64,000 nucleotides of DNA, taken from the NCBI GenBank assembly GCA_002698995.1, contig PAAX01000026.1, forward strand, positions 186,001 to 250,000, in the 5' to 3' direction. Shown piece by piece: positions 36,114-46,632 of this stretch. The notes under the pieces are model-generated. The model saw only the letters and a list, made by a program, of their open reading frames with translations, made no database searches and had not been told where the DNA came from. Position 1 is the stretch's first letter. Each line of letters begins with the position of its first letter. The translations under genes and the position numbers were made by a program. Source of the stretch: Ignavibacteriota bacterium. GTDB taxonomy: Bacteria > Bacteroidota > Ignavibacteria > Ignavibacteriales > Melioribacteraceae.

Positions 36114-39100
36114 TTATCTTACAATTGCCATTTTTTGAGTTTCGGAAATTGTTTCTTCAGAATCTTTCAAAGTAACTTTGTAAAGATAAGTACCATTTGC
36201 AACCGGATCACCATCTTCATCTTTACAATCCCAATAAATTTTATTGAAGTTAAGTTTCAAATCGGCTGTAGTAAGATTTAATTTTTTGATTAATCTACCG
36301 GCAATAGTATAGACCTTAATTTCTAGTTCATCTGGAACCTTGGTAAGCATAAAAGTAAAATAAGTATCGTTATTTGTCGGATTAGGATAAGTATAAACAT
36401 CCATTAATCTAAATTCATCGGAAACAATAAAGTTTGCTGTATAACCGTCAGTTACTTCAAGGTTACCGATAAGATTTCTTCCTCTTACAGCAATATTATA
36501 ATTACCGGATTCAAGCACCGGTTTATAAGAATAGATAATTTTTCGGTTGATAGTATCAAATTCCTTAAGACTCATTTCCCCGTTATGAATTCTGATATTG
36601 TTCAAGAAAAGATTTACTTCTGAAGTATCGGAATAATTGTAGCCTAGATTATAATCTAATTCAATATCAATTTCGGGAGTTGGAGAAACGTAATCACCGT
36701 CAAAGATTTGATTACCATCAAATTTGACTATCACCTTTGCTGAATTAACTGAAACGGAGGTATCCTTTACAACTTTAAAAGGAATTCTGTAGAAGTTATT
36801 ATCCTCAAAGAACTCACGGACATTATTCTCAGAATCAATAGAGATATTAAAGGCAAGTTCACCCGTTCCATCTTCAATCTTAGGGATATAATCGACTGAG
36901 AACTGTTTTCTATCCATTGAATCAATAAGAGCAATTTTCTGATCGAATAGAATCCGTTTTGAATTATCAGCTTTCTGAAGTTCAACTTTCACCTTAAAAT
37001 TCTGTGCGGGAGACTCACCGACATTATAAACCATAAAGTTGAGTTTGTTATTCTCCCCTTGCGTAATTGAATCGCGCTCAACAGAAACAACTTGGTAATT
37101 AATTGCAAGTTCGGCATCATCGGTATAATCAACACCTAGTGAATAAAGCTCGGGTGAAGTTCCGTCATCAGCGGAATTAAGTTCAGCTTTAATTTTGAGA
37201 TATGGATACTGCTCAGCATTAATAAAAGATAAATCGGCAACCCCATTATTAAGAGTTAGTGTGCTCAAAGTATCTGCAGAATCTGTCTCGGTTAAAGCAA
37301 TAGGTATATAATTAATTGAAGAGTTAGAGAAGGTACTGTCGCTTACAACCAGTTTATCCCATTTGGTTGTAGGACCTATTTTGGTGGTGGTTAGGGAGCC
37401 ATTAAAGACCGGGATTTCATATTTTTTTGATAAGAATATCGAGCCATCATAAACCCCCTTGACTTGTTCAATGGCTTGCTCTGGAGTTCCCCCTTTATAA
37501 CCAATGATTGCCCAAGAACCACGGAATACTAGACTATCAATTTTTGTGCTTCCAAGTGTTTTTATCGCTGTTCTTAGTCTAGCTATCAATCTATGTTGTC
37601 CATCATCAGCAACCCCCATCACAACTAATTTCCCTTGTTCTATAGATTCAATTTGTGCCGCTAAAGCATTTGCATTTTCAGTATTATTGAATAATTGATA
37701 CCAATTACTAGACTCAACTTCTAAAGTATTAGGATCAAATACAACTATGCCCATTCCAGCAAAAAATGAATTCGACAATAGGTTGATTCCGTTTTTAGCA
37801 ATTACACAAGTTGCTCCAGCATTCCAACCAGCTGAAAGAACAGATATTTCAGTAGAATCTTTTCCTAGTTTTATTAATTGATTAGAAAAGGCAACATTCG
37901 ATTTGGTTTGATTATATATTGAAACAGAATCTGATATGAAGAATTTATTGCCGGAAATATTACTAAATGATCTTACTATTCCTGTTTGATTACTGTTATT
38001 ATCTTTGAATTTATACCAATATCTAGACTGATCATTATTAGTAAAATTGAATTTCGAAATAACAGTATCTAATTCGAGGTTGTATTCATCAAAGGATGTA
38101 AAATCTTCGTCCTTTGATAATTGAATTGAAAGATTAGGAGCAATTTCAGAACTTAAAACCGGATTCAAAAAGTTAATCGTTTCTAATCTTGGGTTTTCAA
38201 AATTGTATCTTACAAAATCTTTTACTGAATTTGAGTAAACATTGAAATTGAATTCCACATTGTTATCATTCTCATAAATTTCTTCAATCTCATTTTCAGT
38301 ATCCAATTGGATTAACAATTTATGCTGTCCAGCAAGATTTTTAATATTTACTTTAATTAACAAAGTATCGGAATTATCCGGTAACTGCTTTACTAAAGCC
38401 ACAGAATCTAAAAAATTATCTTGATAAAAATGGCTAATATTCATTTTATATGATTTGTTAAATGATAATCCTAAATTTTTTACTATAACTCTTACTTCTG
38501 CAGAATCTAATTGATCAGTAATTTCAGAATTCAACAAAGTAATTTCATTTCCATTAATAGACAAGTTTGGTTTCTGTGGTACTTTTAACTTAACTGAAGG
38601 ATCACCTAGGAGAACGTTTGAGTTGACAAAAACTTTATTTACCGATGATGAGCCATAATTAGTTAATAACTCATACTTCACACTTAAATGTGCTTCGCCG
38701 ACTGTTAAAGCGGAATCGGATAATATATTCTTATAAAATAAATAAGGAACCGTTGTTGCAGTTGATAAAAATCCAAGCGAAGAATTGCCAACATAACCAA
38801 TTGCCTGCCCATCAGCATCAAGTAAAAATCTTTCACCAAAGCAAATAATATCATATTCACCAAATTTATTAGTAGAACAACCAAAATCTGTTATTAAAGG
38901 ATTTCTATTTACTGAATTCTTTAACTGTTCAACATTATTAATACTATTATCCCAAGTTGCTGTACCGCTGTGTCCCAGATAAGAGATGAAAACACTGCCG
39001 TCACTTATAGCCTTTGAAATCACATCTTCAGAAAAAGGTCCAAAATCAGTCTGAGGAGACGAAGTTTTATAAAAATGATGATAATTCCCAGCAATTGGTT

Positions 39101-41435
39101 TAGGAGCAACTAATTCACTTACGACCTTATCATTAGCGAATTTTAATATTGAAAGTTCACTTGGATTTGATCCATTACCGCTTGAGAAAAACAAAAACTT
39201 CTTATTCCATTCGTTAAACTGAGCTTCATTATTATTTTTAATCTTTTCAAAGTAATGAGAAAATTGTTCTTTATCTAAAAATGGAATCCTGCCGACTATC
39301 ATTTGTGGATAAACTGAATTATTCCATTGTACATACCAATAGTCACTTAAAGGATTTCCAAAACTAGGGACAATATTCTGGCTCAGTTTAACATTATTGT
39401 GATTTGCCAGATAATCTTTGTAATCATAACTAGCATCACCAAATAATGTTAGATAAGTCGGTTTATCACCTTCAGCATTATTAAAATAAATTTCTAAAAA
39501 AAGTTTTATAGATTCAGGAGTTGGATACCCATAACCAAATTCATTATAAATATCTTCGACAAAAAATAGTTTAGTAGTAAAAGCATTATAGCTTGACAAA
39601 TATTCTAAATACTCATTTACTTCATTCTGAAACTGATAACTTGTTAAAGCAATATAATCAGATTGACTATTTTCATTTCTTAGATTGTTAAAGTCAACTT
39701 TTCGGGCATTGGAAGGTTTGAGCAGTTGATTTGTTTCAAAGATAGAATAACTTTTATCTGCATCTAATGTATCACTAAATATTAGATCGTTCTCTGTAAA
39801 GCTATAATTACTAATTAATTTTGGATTATCTCCGTTTCTGTAAATTATATATTCCAAGTTAGGATTAGCACCATTAAAAGTGAAGTTATATACTCCATTG
39901 GTCAGTGACGAATCAACCGTGAAATTTAGTTTACCATTTGCAATACTTAATATTTTTGGATACTCAACTTCATACCAATCAAGTGCAAAGGAATTTGGAA
40001 TTGTACCATTATTTTTATTGCTAACTACGAATTTGTTATTTCCATTAACCAACAAGTCAGAATTAAATGAACCTTCTAGAATGACCTGATCAAATCTATT
40101 TACATTTTCGAAATCAATTGTATCATTCAGAAATAATAATGAAATTTGATGAGCATTATTGACAATATTTGAACCACCACTTACAAATTTAGCAGAAATC
40201 TTTACTGGCTTATTATTATACTTTTCAGAAATCGTGAAGTTATAATTTACAGGAGAAGTAAAGAGCCAATTCCAATAAAAGGTCTTGTTTTTATTCCAAT
40301 TAGATAACTGATTCGAGACTTCGTCATTATTGAGATTCTGATACATTGTATTAGTTTCATAATGATCTTTTTTAATAAAATAATCGATGATGTTATTACT
40401 TGCGGCAAATGAAGAATCTTTTCTAATTCTATTTCCATTTAGATTATCTATAGTAAGGAAATAGTAAGACGTATCGCTGTATCTATTCATATACTCATTA
40501 TACTCTTGATTACTTTGATTGACTATTCTATAGTTTTCCTTTGAATAGTTCTTTTGTCCATAAAATTCTATATAGTCCCCTTCATTAAAAACGTTGTCTT
40601 CTTGTCCAGATACATAAATAGGAATCTCTATTCCGGATTCATATAGTTTAATTTTTTGTGGATCGATGCCATTAAAATTTAGACCAATTCCAGATAGATA
40701 GTCATAATCAAGCCTATAAATTCCATCTTCTATAATACTAAGTTTATAATATGGGTTATTAAAATTAATCCAATCCTGATTTGAATCAGAAATAACTTTA
40801 TTCGGTTTTGATCTAAATTGTTCGGCGATCTGCCAATTTGCAAAAAGATCTTTGAGGTTTTCATCAAATATTGACTTAATTTGTAATGGAGAATTATCTT
40901 GAAGAATTAATTGCTTATTCATCTTGACTGCAATTTCAATTTGATCAATCTCCTGTATTGATAAGGTTGTTGGATTAAATCTATGTGTATTGATCGGTAT
41001 TTCAGCACAATAAAAATCCCTCAACCAAAAATATTTAATTTCATCTATTATATTTTTAGTTGAGGAAAGATTAGGCAAATGGACATTTTCGTAAAAATAA
41101 TTAATACCTTCATCAGACTTTTTAACTATTGGATTATTTATGGGAATAGTATTTGAATGAATTATTTCATTTTTCGATTTTAATTCAGCATAAATAGTAG
41201 AATTCGGTGGAATGGCAATAATTATACTCTTTTTTGGAAGTTGATAATTAGTTTGGTTATCTGGATCAGCATATTCGAAATAGTTTCTGTAATTGACATT
41301 CTCAGCTGTTGAATCAATATATGAAGACGATTCAAAATTAATCTTTAAAGAAAAAGAATTACTTGATACGTTTTCAATGGTCTGTGCAGAAAGCAAAGTA
41401 ATTAGATACACATATGGGAATAGAAATTTTTTCAT
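36114..41435 (-). CDS. Giant C25 (gingipain-like) peptidase with CARDB, ILEI/FAM3-like and sorting domains
   Basis: A 1773-residue secreted protein. Signal peptide about 1-18 (LLSAQ). The N-terminal 600 residues are beta-rich and contain the PYYKLSIIEDGIYRLDYDYL-type segment seen in large C25 proteins. The C25 domain (about 620-940) has LTLFGDASYDYKD, catalytic H822 in YLGHSGTATW and C853 in DFGCSTNKFGEYD. CARDB-like Ig domains follow (about 950-1065 and 1430-1560). Residues about 1190-1310 match the ILEI/PANDER fold of FAM3 proteins: GIVVFDPNTLEVES, VVMGVADDG, then LVFRGSWAIIGYKGG. The end is a FlgD/T9SS-type domain (YPNPTNND, NGTYLYKV). It could be a PorU-like sortase, but PorU is shorter and lacks such a tail, so a secreted protease or adhesin is more likely. 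It starts 11 bases after the wecG-type pseudogene. Confidence 0.85.
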   Translation of the reverse strand: MKKFLFPYVYLITLLSAQTIENVSSNSFSLKINFESSSYIDSTAENVNYRNYFEYADPDNQTNYQLPKKSIIIAIPPNSTIYAELKSKNEIIHSNTIPINNPIVKKSDEGINYFYENVHLPNLSSTKNIIDEIKYFWLRDFYCAEIPINTHRFNPTTLSIQEIDQIEIAVKMNKQLILQDNSPLQIKSIFDENLKDLFANWQIAEQFRSKPNKVISDSNQDWINFNNPYYKLSIIEDGIYRLDYDYLSGIGLNFNGIDPQKIKLYESGIEIPIYVSGQEDNVFNEGDYIEFYGQKNYSKENYRIVNQSNQEYNEYMNRYSDTSYYFLTIDNLNGNRIRKDSSFAASNNIIDYFIKKDHYETNTMYQNLNNDEVSNQLSNWNKNKTFYWNWLFTSPVNYNFTISEKYNNKPVKISAKFVSGGSNIVNNAHQISLLFLNDTIDFENVNRFDQVILEGSFNSDLLVNGNNKFVVSNKNNGTIPNSFALDWYEVEYPKILSIANGKLNFTVDSSLTNGVYNFTFNGANPNLEYIIYRNGDNPKLISNYSFTENDLIFSDTLDADKSYSIFETNQLLKPSNARKVDFNNLRNENSQSDYIALTSYQFQNEVNEYLEYLSSYNAFTTKLFFVEDIYNEFGYGYPTPESIKLFLEIYFNNAEGDKPTYLTLFGDASYDYKDYLANHNNVKLSQNIVPSFGNPLSDYWYVQWNNSVYPQMIVGRIPFLDKEQFSHYFEKIKNNNEAQFNEWNKKFLFFSSGNGSNPSELSILKFANDKVVSELVAPKPIAGNYHHFYKTSSPQTDFGPFSEDVISKAISDGSVFISYLGHSGTATWDNSINNVEQLKNSVNRNPLITDFGCSTNKFGEYDIICFGERFLLDADGQAIGYVGNSSLGFLSTATTVPYLFYKNILSDSALTVGEAHLSVKYELLTNYGSSSVNKVFVNSNVLLGDPSVKLKVPQKPNLSINGNEITLLNSEITDQLDSAEVRVIVKNLGLSFNKSYKMNISHFYQDNFLDSVALVKQLPDNSDTLLIKVNIKNLAGQHKLLIQLDTENEIEEIYENDNNVEFNFNVYSNSVKDFVRYNFENPRLETINFLNPVLSSEIAPNLSIQLSKDEDFTSFDEYNLELDTVISKFNFTNNDQSRYWYKFKDNNSNQTGIVRSFSNISGNKFFISDSVSIYNQTKSNVAFSNQLIKLGKDSTEISVLSAGWNAGATCVIAKNGINLLSNSFFAGMGIVVFDPNTLEVESSNWYQLFNNTENANALAAQIESIEQGKLVVMGVADDGQHRLIARLRTAIKTLGSTKIDSLVFRGSWAIIGYKGGTPEQAIEQVKGVYDGSIFLSKKYEIPVFNGSLTTTKIGPTTKWDKLVVSDSTFSNSSINYIPIALTETDSADTLSTLTLNNGVADLSFINAEQYPYLKIKAELNSADDGTSPELYSLGVDYTDDAELAINYQVVSVERDSITQGENNKLNFMVYNVGESPAQNFKVKVELQKADNSKRILFDQKIALIDSMDRKQFSVDYIPKIEDGTGELAFNISIDSENNVREFFEDNNFYRIPFKVVKDTSVSVNSAKVIVKFDGNQIFDGDYVSPTPEIDIELDYNLGYNYSDTSEVNLFLNNIRIHNGEMSLKEFDTINRKIIYSYKPVLESGNYNIAVRGRNLIGNLEVTDGYTANFIVSDEFRLMDVYTYPNPTNNDTYFTFMLTKVPDELEIKVYTIAGRLIKKLNLTTADLKLNFNKIYWDCKDEDGDPVANGTYLYKVTLKDSEETISETQKMAIVR

Positions 41436-41446
41436 AGATTATTATT

Positions 41447-42160
41447 TTAATTGTTAGTAAAACTGTTTTCTATCTTAAGTTTAATTATGCGAATTATAAA
41501 CATAGGAATACCAATAAGATATCTTTTCCATAAACGTTTGGGTTCTGTTACTAATCGAAATACCCATTCAAATCCAGTATTATGTAGCAAGAGAGGTGCT
41601 CTGCGAACGGTTCCAAAATAGAACTCTAAAAAATTACCGACACAAATTAAATGTAAGTGAGGTATTTTATTTGATATTTCAAAGGCTAATTTTTCTTGTT
41701 TTGGACTGCCCATCCCTAAAATAATTGTTTTTACATTTGATTCATTAATTTGAGCAATTAGATCCTCTATATTTTCAACATTTTCATAACCATTGAAATA
41801 CATTTTCAAATTCATCGGACATTTATTTAGAATTTTTTTTTCAAATCTTCCACCGATTAAAATTACCGGTATAAAGTCTCTAACTAAAAAAGAAAAAATT
41901 TGTTCATTTATTTCAGAAGCATTAAATCTGGACTTAATATTTTGTCCAAGTATTTTAAGAGCAAGATACATTCCGACACCGTCTAAATAAACTTTGAATT
42001 CATTATCTAATTAGTTCTTAAAATCTTTATCCTCGCAAATAATGTTAAATGAGTGTTGATTAAAATACGTCAATAAAAGAGATTCATTAAATTGATCTTT
42101 AAAGACTAAATTAAGAATATCTGTCTTATCTGTAATAATTCTAACAATTGACTGTTGCAT
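41447..42160 (-). pseudogene. WecG/TagA/CpsF glycosyltransferase with an in-frame stop
   Basis: Reading from ATG 42160 gives a 237-codon frame of normal WecG/TagA length, interrupted once by TAA at codon 50 (42011-42013). The first part contains LLLTYFNQHSFNIICEDKDF, matching the family's early LTYxNAHS...DxEF segment; directly after the stop the same frame continues EFKVYLDGVGMYLALKILG, matching PDGxGVVLAxKLLG. The rest carries the family core ILGMGSPKQEKLA, VGNFLEFYFGTVRRAP and GFEWVFRLVTEPKR. One base change would restore the gene. Intact members transfer N-acetylmannosaminuronic acid or ManNAc to a lipid-linked sugar in surface-polymer synthesis. A truncated protein could start at ATG 41971, but it would lack the N-terminal catalytic region. 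Confidence 0.82.
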
Positions 42161-42174
42161 TAAGATATTTGATA

Positions 42175-43293
42175 TTATTTATATACTACGTCAATAATCC
42201 TATTAACTAAATCCTCTTTTGAGAATTTTTTACTAAATTTAATTAAATTCTCAGAGCAGTTGGAATAGAAAGCTTGATTTGAAATAATCTTGTGAAGATT
42301 TTCTTCAAAGTCAAAATTTTTATTGTAATCAATAAACAGTCCTTTGTTCAAAATTTCTTCAAACTCGTTGATGCCCAAACCATTATTAGAGAAAATGGGG
42401 ATTCCTAAAGATAGCATGGTAAGTAAGCTTCCTCGTCTTATTGATGCCCCATCGTTATAATAAGTCAATGCAGCAAAAGAGTTCCATAGTTTAGGTAGAA
42501 TTTCAGATTCATCTAAATTTAAAAAATACTCAAATTTGAAGGTGGACTTTAGTATAAGAGCAATCGATTCATTAAAATACTCCTTAAACTGAGGGTGATA
42601 ACTAATTAGAAATCTGAATTTATATTTTCCTTTATATAAACAATCTATTTGATTGCATATTTCTATAATATTCTCAAAACCTTTATCTGGATATATCATT
42701 CCAAAGTAAACAATCGTTTTTGAATTATAGTCTGAATAATTCTTTGAATCAGTAATGTTTGGGTAAATTGGTATTTTGAAAATTCTACTTTTGTTAAAAA
42801 ATGTACTGACTAATCTTGTTTCATCATTTGTAGTAACAATAATTTTAGATGAGTATCTAAAAAAAAATCTCATAAAGGATTTTCTTAATGAGTGTAAATT
42901 ACTGAATTCATGTAAGTATATAGTTATATTGACTTTTAGAATTCGCAATACTAACACTAAAAAAAATATTGATAAATTATATTTTCCATAAAGAATACCT
43001 GGATACTGAAGTAAAACATAAGATTCATTTTTTTTGATAAGAAGTACTAGTTGGGATAATTCTTTTATACTCCAATCAATTTTTATAATAGAATTGTTAT
43101 CCAATATTTCTTTATGATTTGTAGTAACTAATAATTTATTATTAGTTCTTTTTGAAATTTCATTAAATAAAATGTGAGAATGATCGCCAATACCTGAAAT
43201 AAACTTTGGATAATCGGCAGATATTAAAACAATATTTCTTGCTGAAAGCTTAAGTGGATTAGTTTTATTTTGGTAAATTTTATTTATTTCCAT
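42175..43293 (-). CDS. GT-B glycosyltransferase (family 1/4-like)
   Basis: A 372-residue cytoplasmic transferase. An N-terminal Rossmann domain (LISADYPKFISGIGDHSHIL) leads to a C-terminal nucleotide-sugar half with VYFGMIYPDKGFENI and, near 300, LTYYNDGASIRRGSLLTMLSLG in place of the usual EGFGLPxLEAMA motif. The sugar is not predictable. It overlaps the next glycosyltransferase gene by 14 bases and is 14 bases upstream of the wecG-type pseudogene. Confidence 0.85.
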   Translation of the reverse strand: MEINKIYQNKTNPLKLSARNIVLISADYPKFISGIGDHSHILFNEISKRTNNKLLVTTNHKEILDNNSIIKIDWSIKELSQLVLLIKKNESYVLLQYPGILYGKYNLSIFFLVLVLRILKVNITIYLHEFSNLHSLRKSFMRFFFRYSSKIIVTTNDETRLVSTFFNKSRIFKIPIYPNITDSKNYSDYNSKTIVYFGMIYPDKGFENIIEICNQIDCLYKGKYKFRFLISYHPQFKEYFNESIALILKSTFKFEYFLNLDESEILPKLWNSFAALTYYNDGASIRRGSLLTMLSLGIPIFSNNGLGINEFEEILNKGLFIDYNKNFDFEENLHKIISNQAFYSNCSENLIKFSKKFSKEDLVNRIIDVVYK

Positions 43294-44287
43294 TTATTGC
43301 AAGGACTTGTTCTATCATCTGGATAACATTTTGTTCAAAAATTGAAAAATTATGGTGTGTTCTAACATAGTCAAATGCTTTCTTTGAATAATAATCATAC
43401 TTAGACCCTATCTCATTTATAGCTGTGACAAACTCATCAACAGAATTATTTTGTACAAAAAACTGTGGTATTTCAGCTTTTAGTTCATCATAGTATCCAA
43501 TATCGTTTATAATAACAGGTAATCCAGCGGCCATCGCCTCCAAAGGTACAAGAGGAAATCCTTCATACCTACTAGGGAAAATTAAAATGAAATAATCCTT
43601 ATAGAGTTGAACCATATCTCTATTAGACCTAATTTTTAACCAATTAAGGTCACTGCCAGGATCTTGATCAGTTATACAATCTATTGCGAATCCAAGATTA
43701 GATAATGACTTGGCTACATCAAATCCTTTTAAAAAATGCTCATTTGCTCTACCGACAAAAAGAAGTTTATTATTATGGCTACAATTTCCTTTTAGGTTTT
43801 GACTATCTATTTTTGCGCAACCATTCATAATAAAATCAGTTTTTACATTCTGCTTGAGCAAAAGTCCTTTTGTCATTTCTGAAACCGCCACAATATACTT
43901 CCCCTTAGCAGCAAGTTTTTGAATGATAGACAATATCCTAAATCTAATTATAGATTTCATTTTTAAATGAGGTCTTAGATATCTTATGTATCCTAGATAT
44001 GTCCCATGATAAATACATATACAACTAGGGTGACTAATTCCCCACCCATGCTCACCATTACATATCACTAAGTCGTAATTGTCAATATTGATTTGAAATT
44101 TTCTAGTCAAAATAGAATCAACTGTCAGTTTAGCAATAAATTTTATAATGGGATTTTGAGGGTATTTATAAGGAGCAAGAATTTCAACTATATGATTTCT
44201 ATTTTCAAGTACTTCTTTCAAATGATGATGATAAACCTCAACGCCACCGTGGAAATCACTATATTTATTTATTATTGCAATTTTCAT
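43280..44287 (-). CDS. Glycosyltransferase family 4
   Basis: A 335-residue GT-B enzyme. N-terminal HGGVEVYHHHL, then LLFVGRANEHFLKGFDVA for the donor domain, and the catalytic E-X7-E motif in FPSRYEGFPLVPLEAMAAG. It is typical of glycosyltransferases that build surface polysaccharides on a lipid carrier at the inner face of the inner membrane. It overlaps the 42175 gene and follows the next transferase with a 51-base gap. Confidence 0.9.
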   Translation of the reverse strand: MKIAIINKYSDFHGGVEVYHHHLKEVLENRNHIVEILAPYKYPQNPIIKFIAKLTVDSILTRKFQINIDNYDLVICNGEHGWGISHPSCICIYHGTYLGYIRYLRPHLKMKSIIRFRILSIIQKLAAKGKYIVAVSEMTKGLLLKQNVKTDFIMNGCAKIDSQNLKGNCSHNNKLLFVGRANEHFLKGFDVAKSLSNLGFAIDCITDQDPGSDLNWLKIRSNRDMVQLYKDYFILIFPSRYEGFPLVPLEAMAAGLPVIINDIGYYDELKAEIPQFFVQNNSVDEFVTAINEIGSKYDYYSKKAFDYVRTHHNFSIFEQNVIQMIEQVLAINGNK

Positions 44288-44338
44288 AAAACCATATTGG
44301 TAATATTCTCCTCATTAAATATGTTATTCGGAGTGTTC

Positions 44339-45544
44339 TCAAATCAGTTCCCTATAAATATTATGATAGTTTTCTGACATTTGAGAAACACTAAATGGGA
44401 GAATAGAATTGTAAATCTTTTCATAAGATATTTTTCTAGACGAGAAAATTATCTGAGCAATATAATCTGGGGTAAGTTCCTCAAAGAGGTAACCATTTAT
44501 CCCATTCTTAATTATTTCTTTATTCCCACCTTTATTGTTAGCTATAATAGTTGTTCCAGAAGCTAAAGCCTCTAAAATCACCATATCAAAAACAACATTT
44601 TCTGAGGTCATTAGAAAGATATCACATGCTTTCATTAGACCAATTATCTCATCATTGTTCAAAAATGGGACAAAGTAAATTTCCTCTTTTAACTTTTTTT
44701 CTTCTACAATTTTCCTCAATGAATCGGTTAAATATCCCTTCCCAACTATTATACAATATGGTTTAATCGAATATTTTTCTTTCAAAACTTGTATAGATAG
44801 GATCAATTTATCAATATTTTTCTCTTTGGTATGTTCAGAAACGCTAAGAATTTTTATATCAGGAGTATACGGTAGCCCCAAAGTAAAATTAATTGGCTTT
44901 ACAGATTCGATATATTTAATATCAATACCATTGTATACAACACGGAAATTACTTTTTTTTCCTATACCTTTTAATTCGCAAAATAAATCCATGGCTGCAT
45001 AACTAGGAAAAGTAATAAAATCTGTATAGTCAAGTATTTTTAATTCATCCTTATCAAGATTAGTAATATATTGTTTTAATATCTTACTACTGCCATAATT
45101 GCTAACTAATTCTTGAATAATTGGACCTTTACTATGAATTGATAAAATACTAGGAACACGAGATTTATATAAACATCTATAACTATATACATCATGGGCA
45201 TGAAATAAGTCATAATTCAATAAAGTTGTTGATTTTTTTTTTAATTTTTTGCGTGCCTTTGAATGGAAGTATCGCAAGTAAATTGGATGCTGAACTATTT
45301 TTCTATAAATTTTTTGCTGATTATATAAGCTATTACCTAATTTGACACTACTGCTAATTGCAGATTTATAATTAATTATATCATCTGTCGATTGAAAATT
45401 ATATTGAAAACTTTCTGAAACAAATAAGTAATCAAAATTAACATAGCTTTCGGAATTAAGCATTTCAAAAACTACTTTATTGGGTCCACCTACATTTCGA
45501 TCAGGGAATCCATTATATGTAGATAAAACAATTCTCTTTTTCAT
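44339..45544 (-). CDS. Glycosyltransferase family 4
   Basis: A 401-residue GT-B enzyme. N-terminal GGPNKVVFEML, the segment HAHDVYSYRCLYKS, then LSVSEHTKEKNIDKLI and catalytic region MTSENVVFDMVILEALASGTT (acidic-Phe-acidic variant of the E-X7-E motif). I chose ATG 45544, two bases after the glf stop; a TTG at 45550 overlapping that stop as TTGA is an alternative. Acceptor and sugar unknown; a galactofuranosyl transfer is possible given glf beside it. Confidence 0.88.
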   Translation of the reverse strand: MKKRIVLSTYNGFPDRNVGGPNKVVFEMLNSESYVNFDYLFVSESFQYNFQSTDDIINYKSAISSSVKLGNSLYNQQKIYRKIVQHPIYLRYFHSKARKKLKKKSTTLLNYDLFHAHDVYSYRCLYKSRVPSILSIHSKGPIIQELVSNYGSSKILKQYITNLDKDELKILDYTDFITFPSYAAMDLFCELKGIGKKSNFRVVYNGIDIKYIESVKPINFTLGLPYTPDIKILSVSEHTKEKNIDKLILSIQVLKEKYSIKPYCIIVGKGYLTDSLRKIVEEKKLKEEIYFVPFLNNDEIIGLMKACDIFLMTSENVVFDMVILEALASGTTIIANNKGGNKEIIKNGINGYLFEELTPDYIAQIIFSSRKISYEKIYNSILPFSVSQMSENYHNIYRELI

Positions 45545-45546
45545 TA

Positions 45547-46632
45547 TCAATTAAATAGCTTTATTATTTTTGCAACTACCTGATCCATATTATAATACTT
45601 ATATTCAGCTAATCGACCTAGGAAACTAATGGATTTAAATTTTTCACTTTCATTTTTGTATTTATCATACATAACTTTATTTTGATTAGTTAACACCGGA
45701 TAAAATGGATCATCAGATGAAGAAGAATATTCTCTGGAGATAGTAGTTTTTTGATTTTTCTGATTAGTAAGTTTTTTGTATTCGGTTACTCGGGTATATT
45801 CATATTTATCTTCGGTATAATTAACTACAGCAGCCTCTTGAAAATTCTCAACTTCCAAAGTTTCCCATTCAAACCGAATTGATCTATAGGGCAATTTTCC
45901 AAACTGATAATCAAAGAAATAATCAATCGGTCCGGTGTAAATCATTTTATCAAATTTAATATCATTTACAATTTCTTTATAATCTGTATTCAGTACTACT
46001 TCAATATTCTTATGGGATAAAATTAGTTCAAACATCTTTGTGTATCCGTGTTTGGGCATAAACTGATATTTATCGGTAAAGTATCTACAATCAACATTTG
46101 TTCTTACCGGTATTCTACCGCAAACGCTTGGACTCAATTCTTTTGGTTCCAAATCCCATTGCTTTTTGGTGTAATGCTTAAAGAACTTTTCAAATAAATC
46201 ATAACCAACTTGATTTACAATTATGTCTTCTGAATTAAGTATCGGATAACGTTTTTCCTTTACGCTGTCAAAATAATTTTTTACTTCTTCATCTGTTGTT
46301 AAATTTAGATTATAAAGTTTATTAATCGTTAACCTATTAATTGGAATCGGATAGAGTTCTTCTCCTATTTTTGCAAGGACTTTATGTTCATAAGGAATCC
46401 ATTCAGTAAAATGACTTAAATAATCAAATACTTGTTTGCTGTTTGTATGAAAAATATGGGGACCGTATTTATGAACTAGAATTCCATCATCATTATACTC
46501 ATCATAGGCATTGCCACCAATATGATTTCTTTTTTCAACGACTAAAACTTTTTTATTCTGCTGCGAAACAAGTCTCTCGGCCATTACCGATCCGGCAAAG
46601 CCGGCACCAACAATAAGATAATCGTATTTCAA
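45547..46632 (-). CDS. glf: UDP-galactopyranose mutase
   Basis: A 361-residue flavoenzyme that interconverts UDP-galactopyranose and UDP-galactofuranose. FAD-binding LIVGAGFAGSVMAERL, VEKRNHIGGNAYDE, GPHIFHTNSKQV, the YTKKQWDLEPKEL segment and RVTEYKKL with the family arginines are all present. It implies galactofuranose in the surface polymer. The start appears to be TTG 46632, overlapping the flippase stop as TTGA. Confidence 0.95.
   Translation of the reverse strand: MKYDYLIVGAGFAGSVMAERLVSQQNKKVLVVEKRNHIGGNAYDEYNDDGILVHKYGPHIFHTNSKQVFDYLSHFTEWIPYEHKVLAKIGEELYPIPINRLTINKLYNLNLTTDEEVKNYFDSVKEKRYPILNSEDIIVNQVGYDLFEKFFKHYTKKQWDLEPKELSPSVCGRIPVRTNVDCRYFTDKYQFMPKHGYTKMFELILSHKNIEVVLNTDYKEIVNDIKFDKMIYTGPIDYFFDYQFGKLPYRSIRFEWETLEVENFQEAAVVNYTEDKYEYTRVTEYKKLTNQKNQKTTISREYSSSSDDPFYPVLTNQNKVMYDKYKNESEKFKSISFLGRLAEYKYYNMDQVVAKIIKLFN

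Noticed and set aside
36114-41435. Firm assignment of the C25 protein as the T9SS sortase PorU
   Set aside because: It is several hundred residues longer than PorU and has its own sorting-type tail and an ILEI-like domain; sequence alone does not decide.
41447-41971. Complete short glycosyltransferase starting at 41971
   Set aside because: Family sequence continues upstream of this ATG in the same frame up to and beyond a single stop, so the short frame is a fragment of a longer gene.
42011-42013. Programmed recoding at the TAA
   Set aside because: No downstream hairpin or other recoding signal is apparent; a simple nonsense change or sequence error is the simpler reading.
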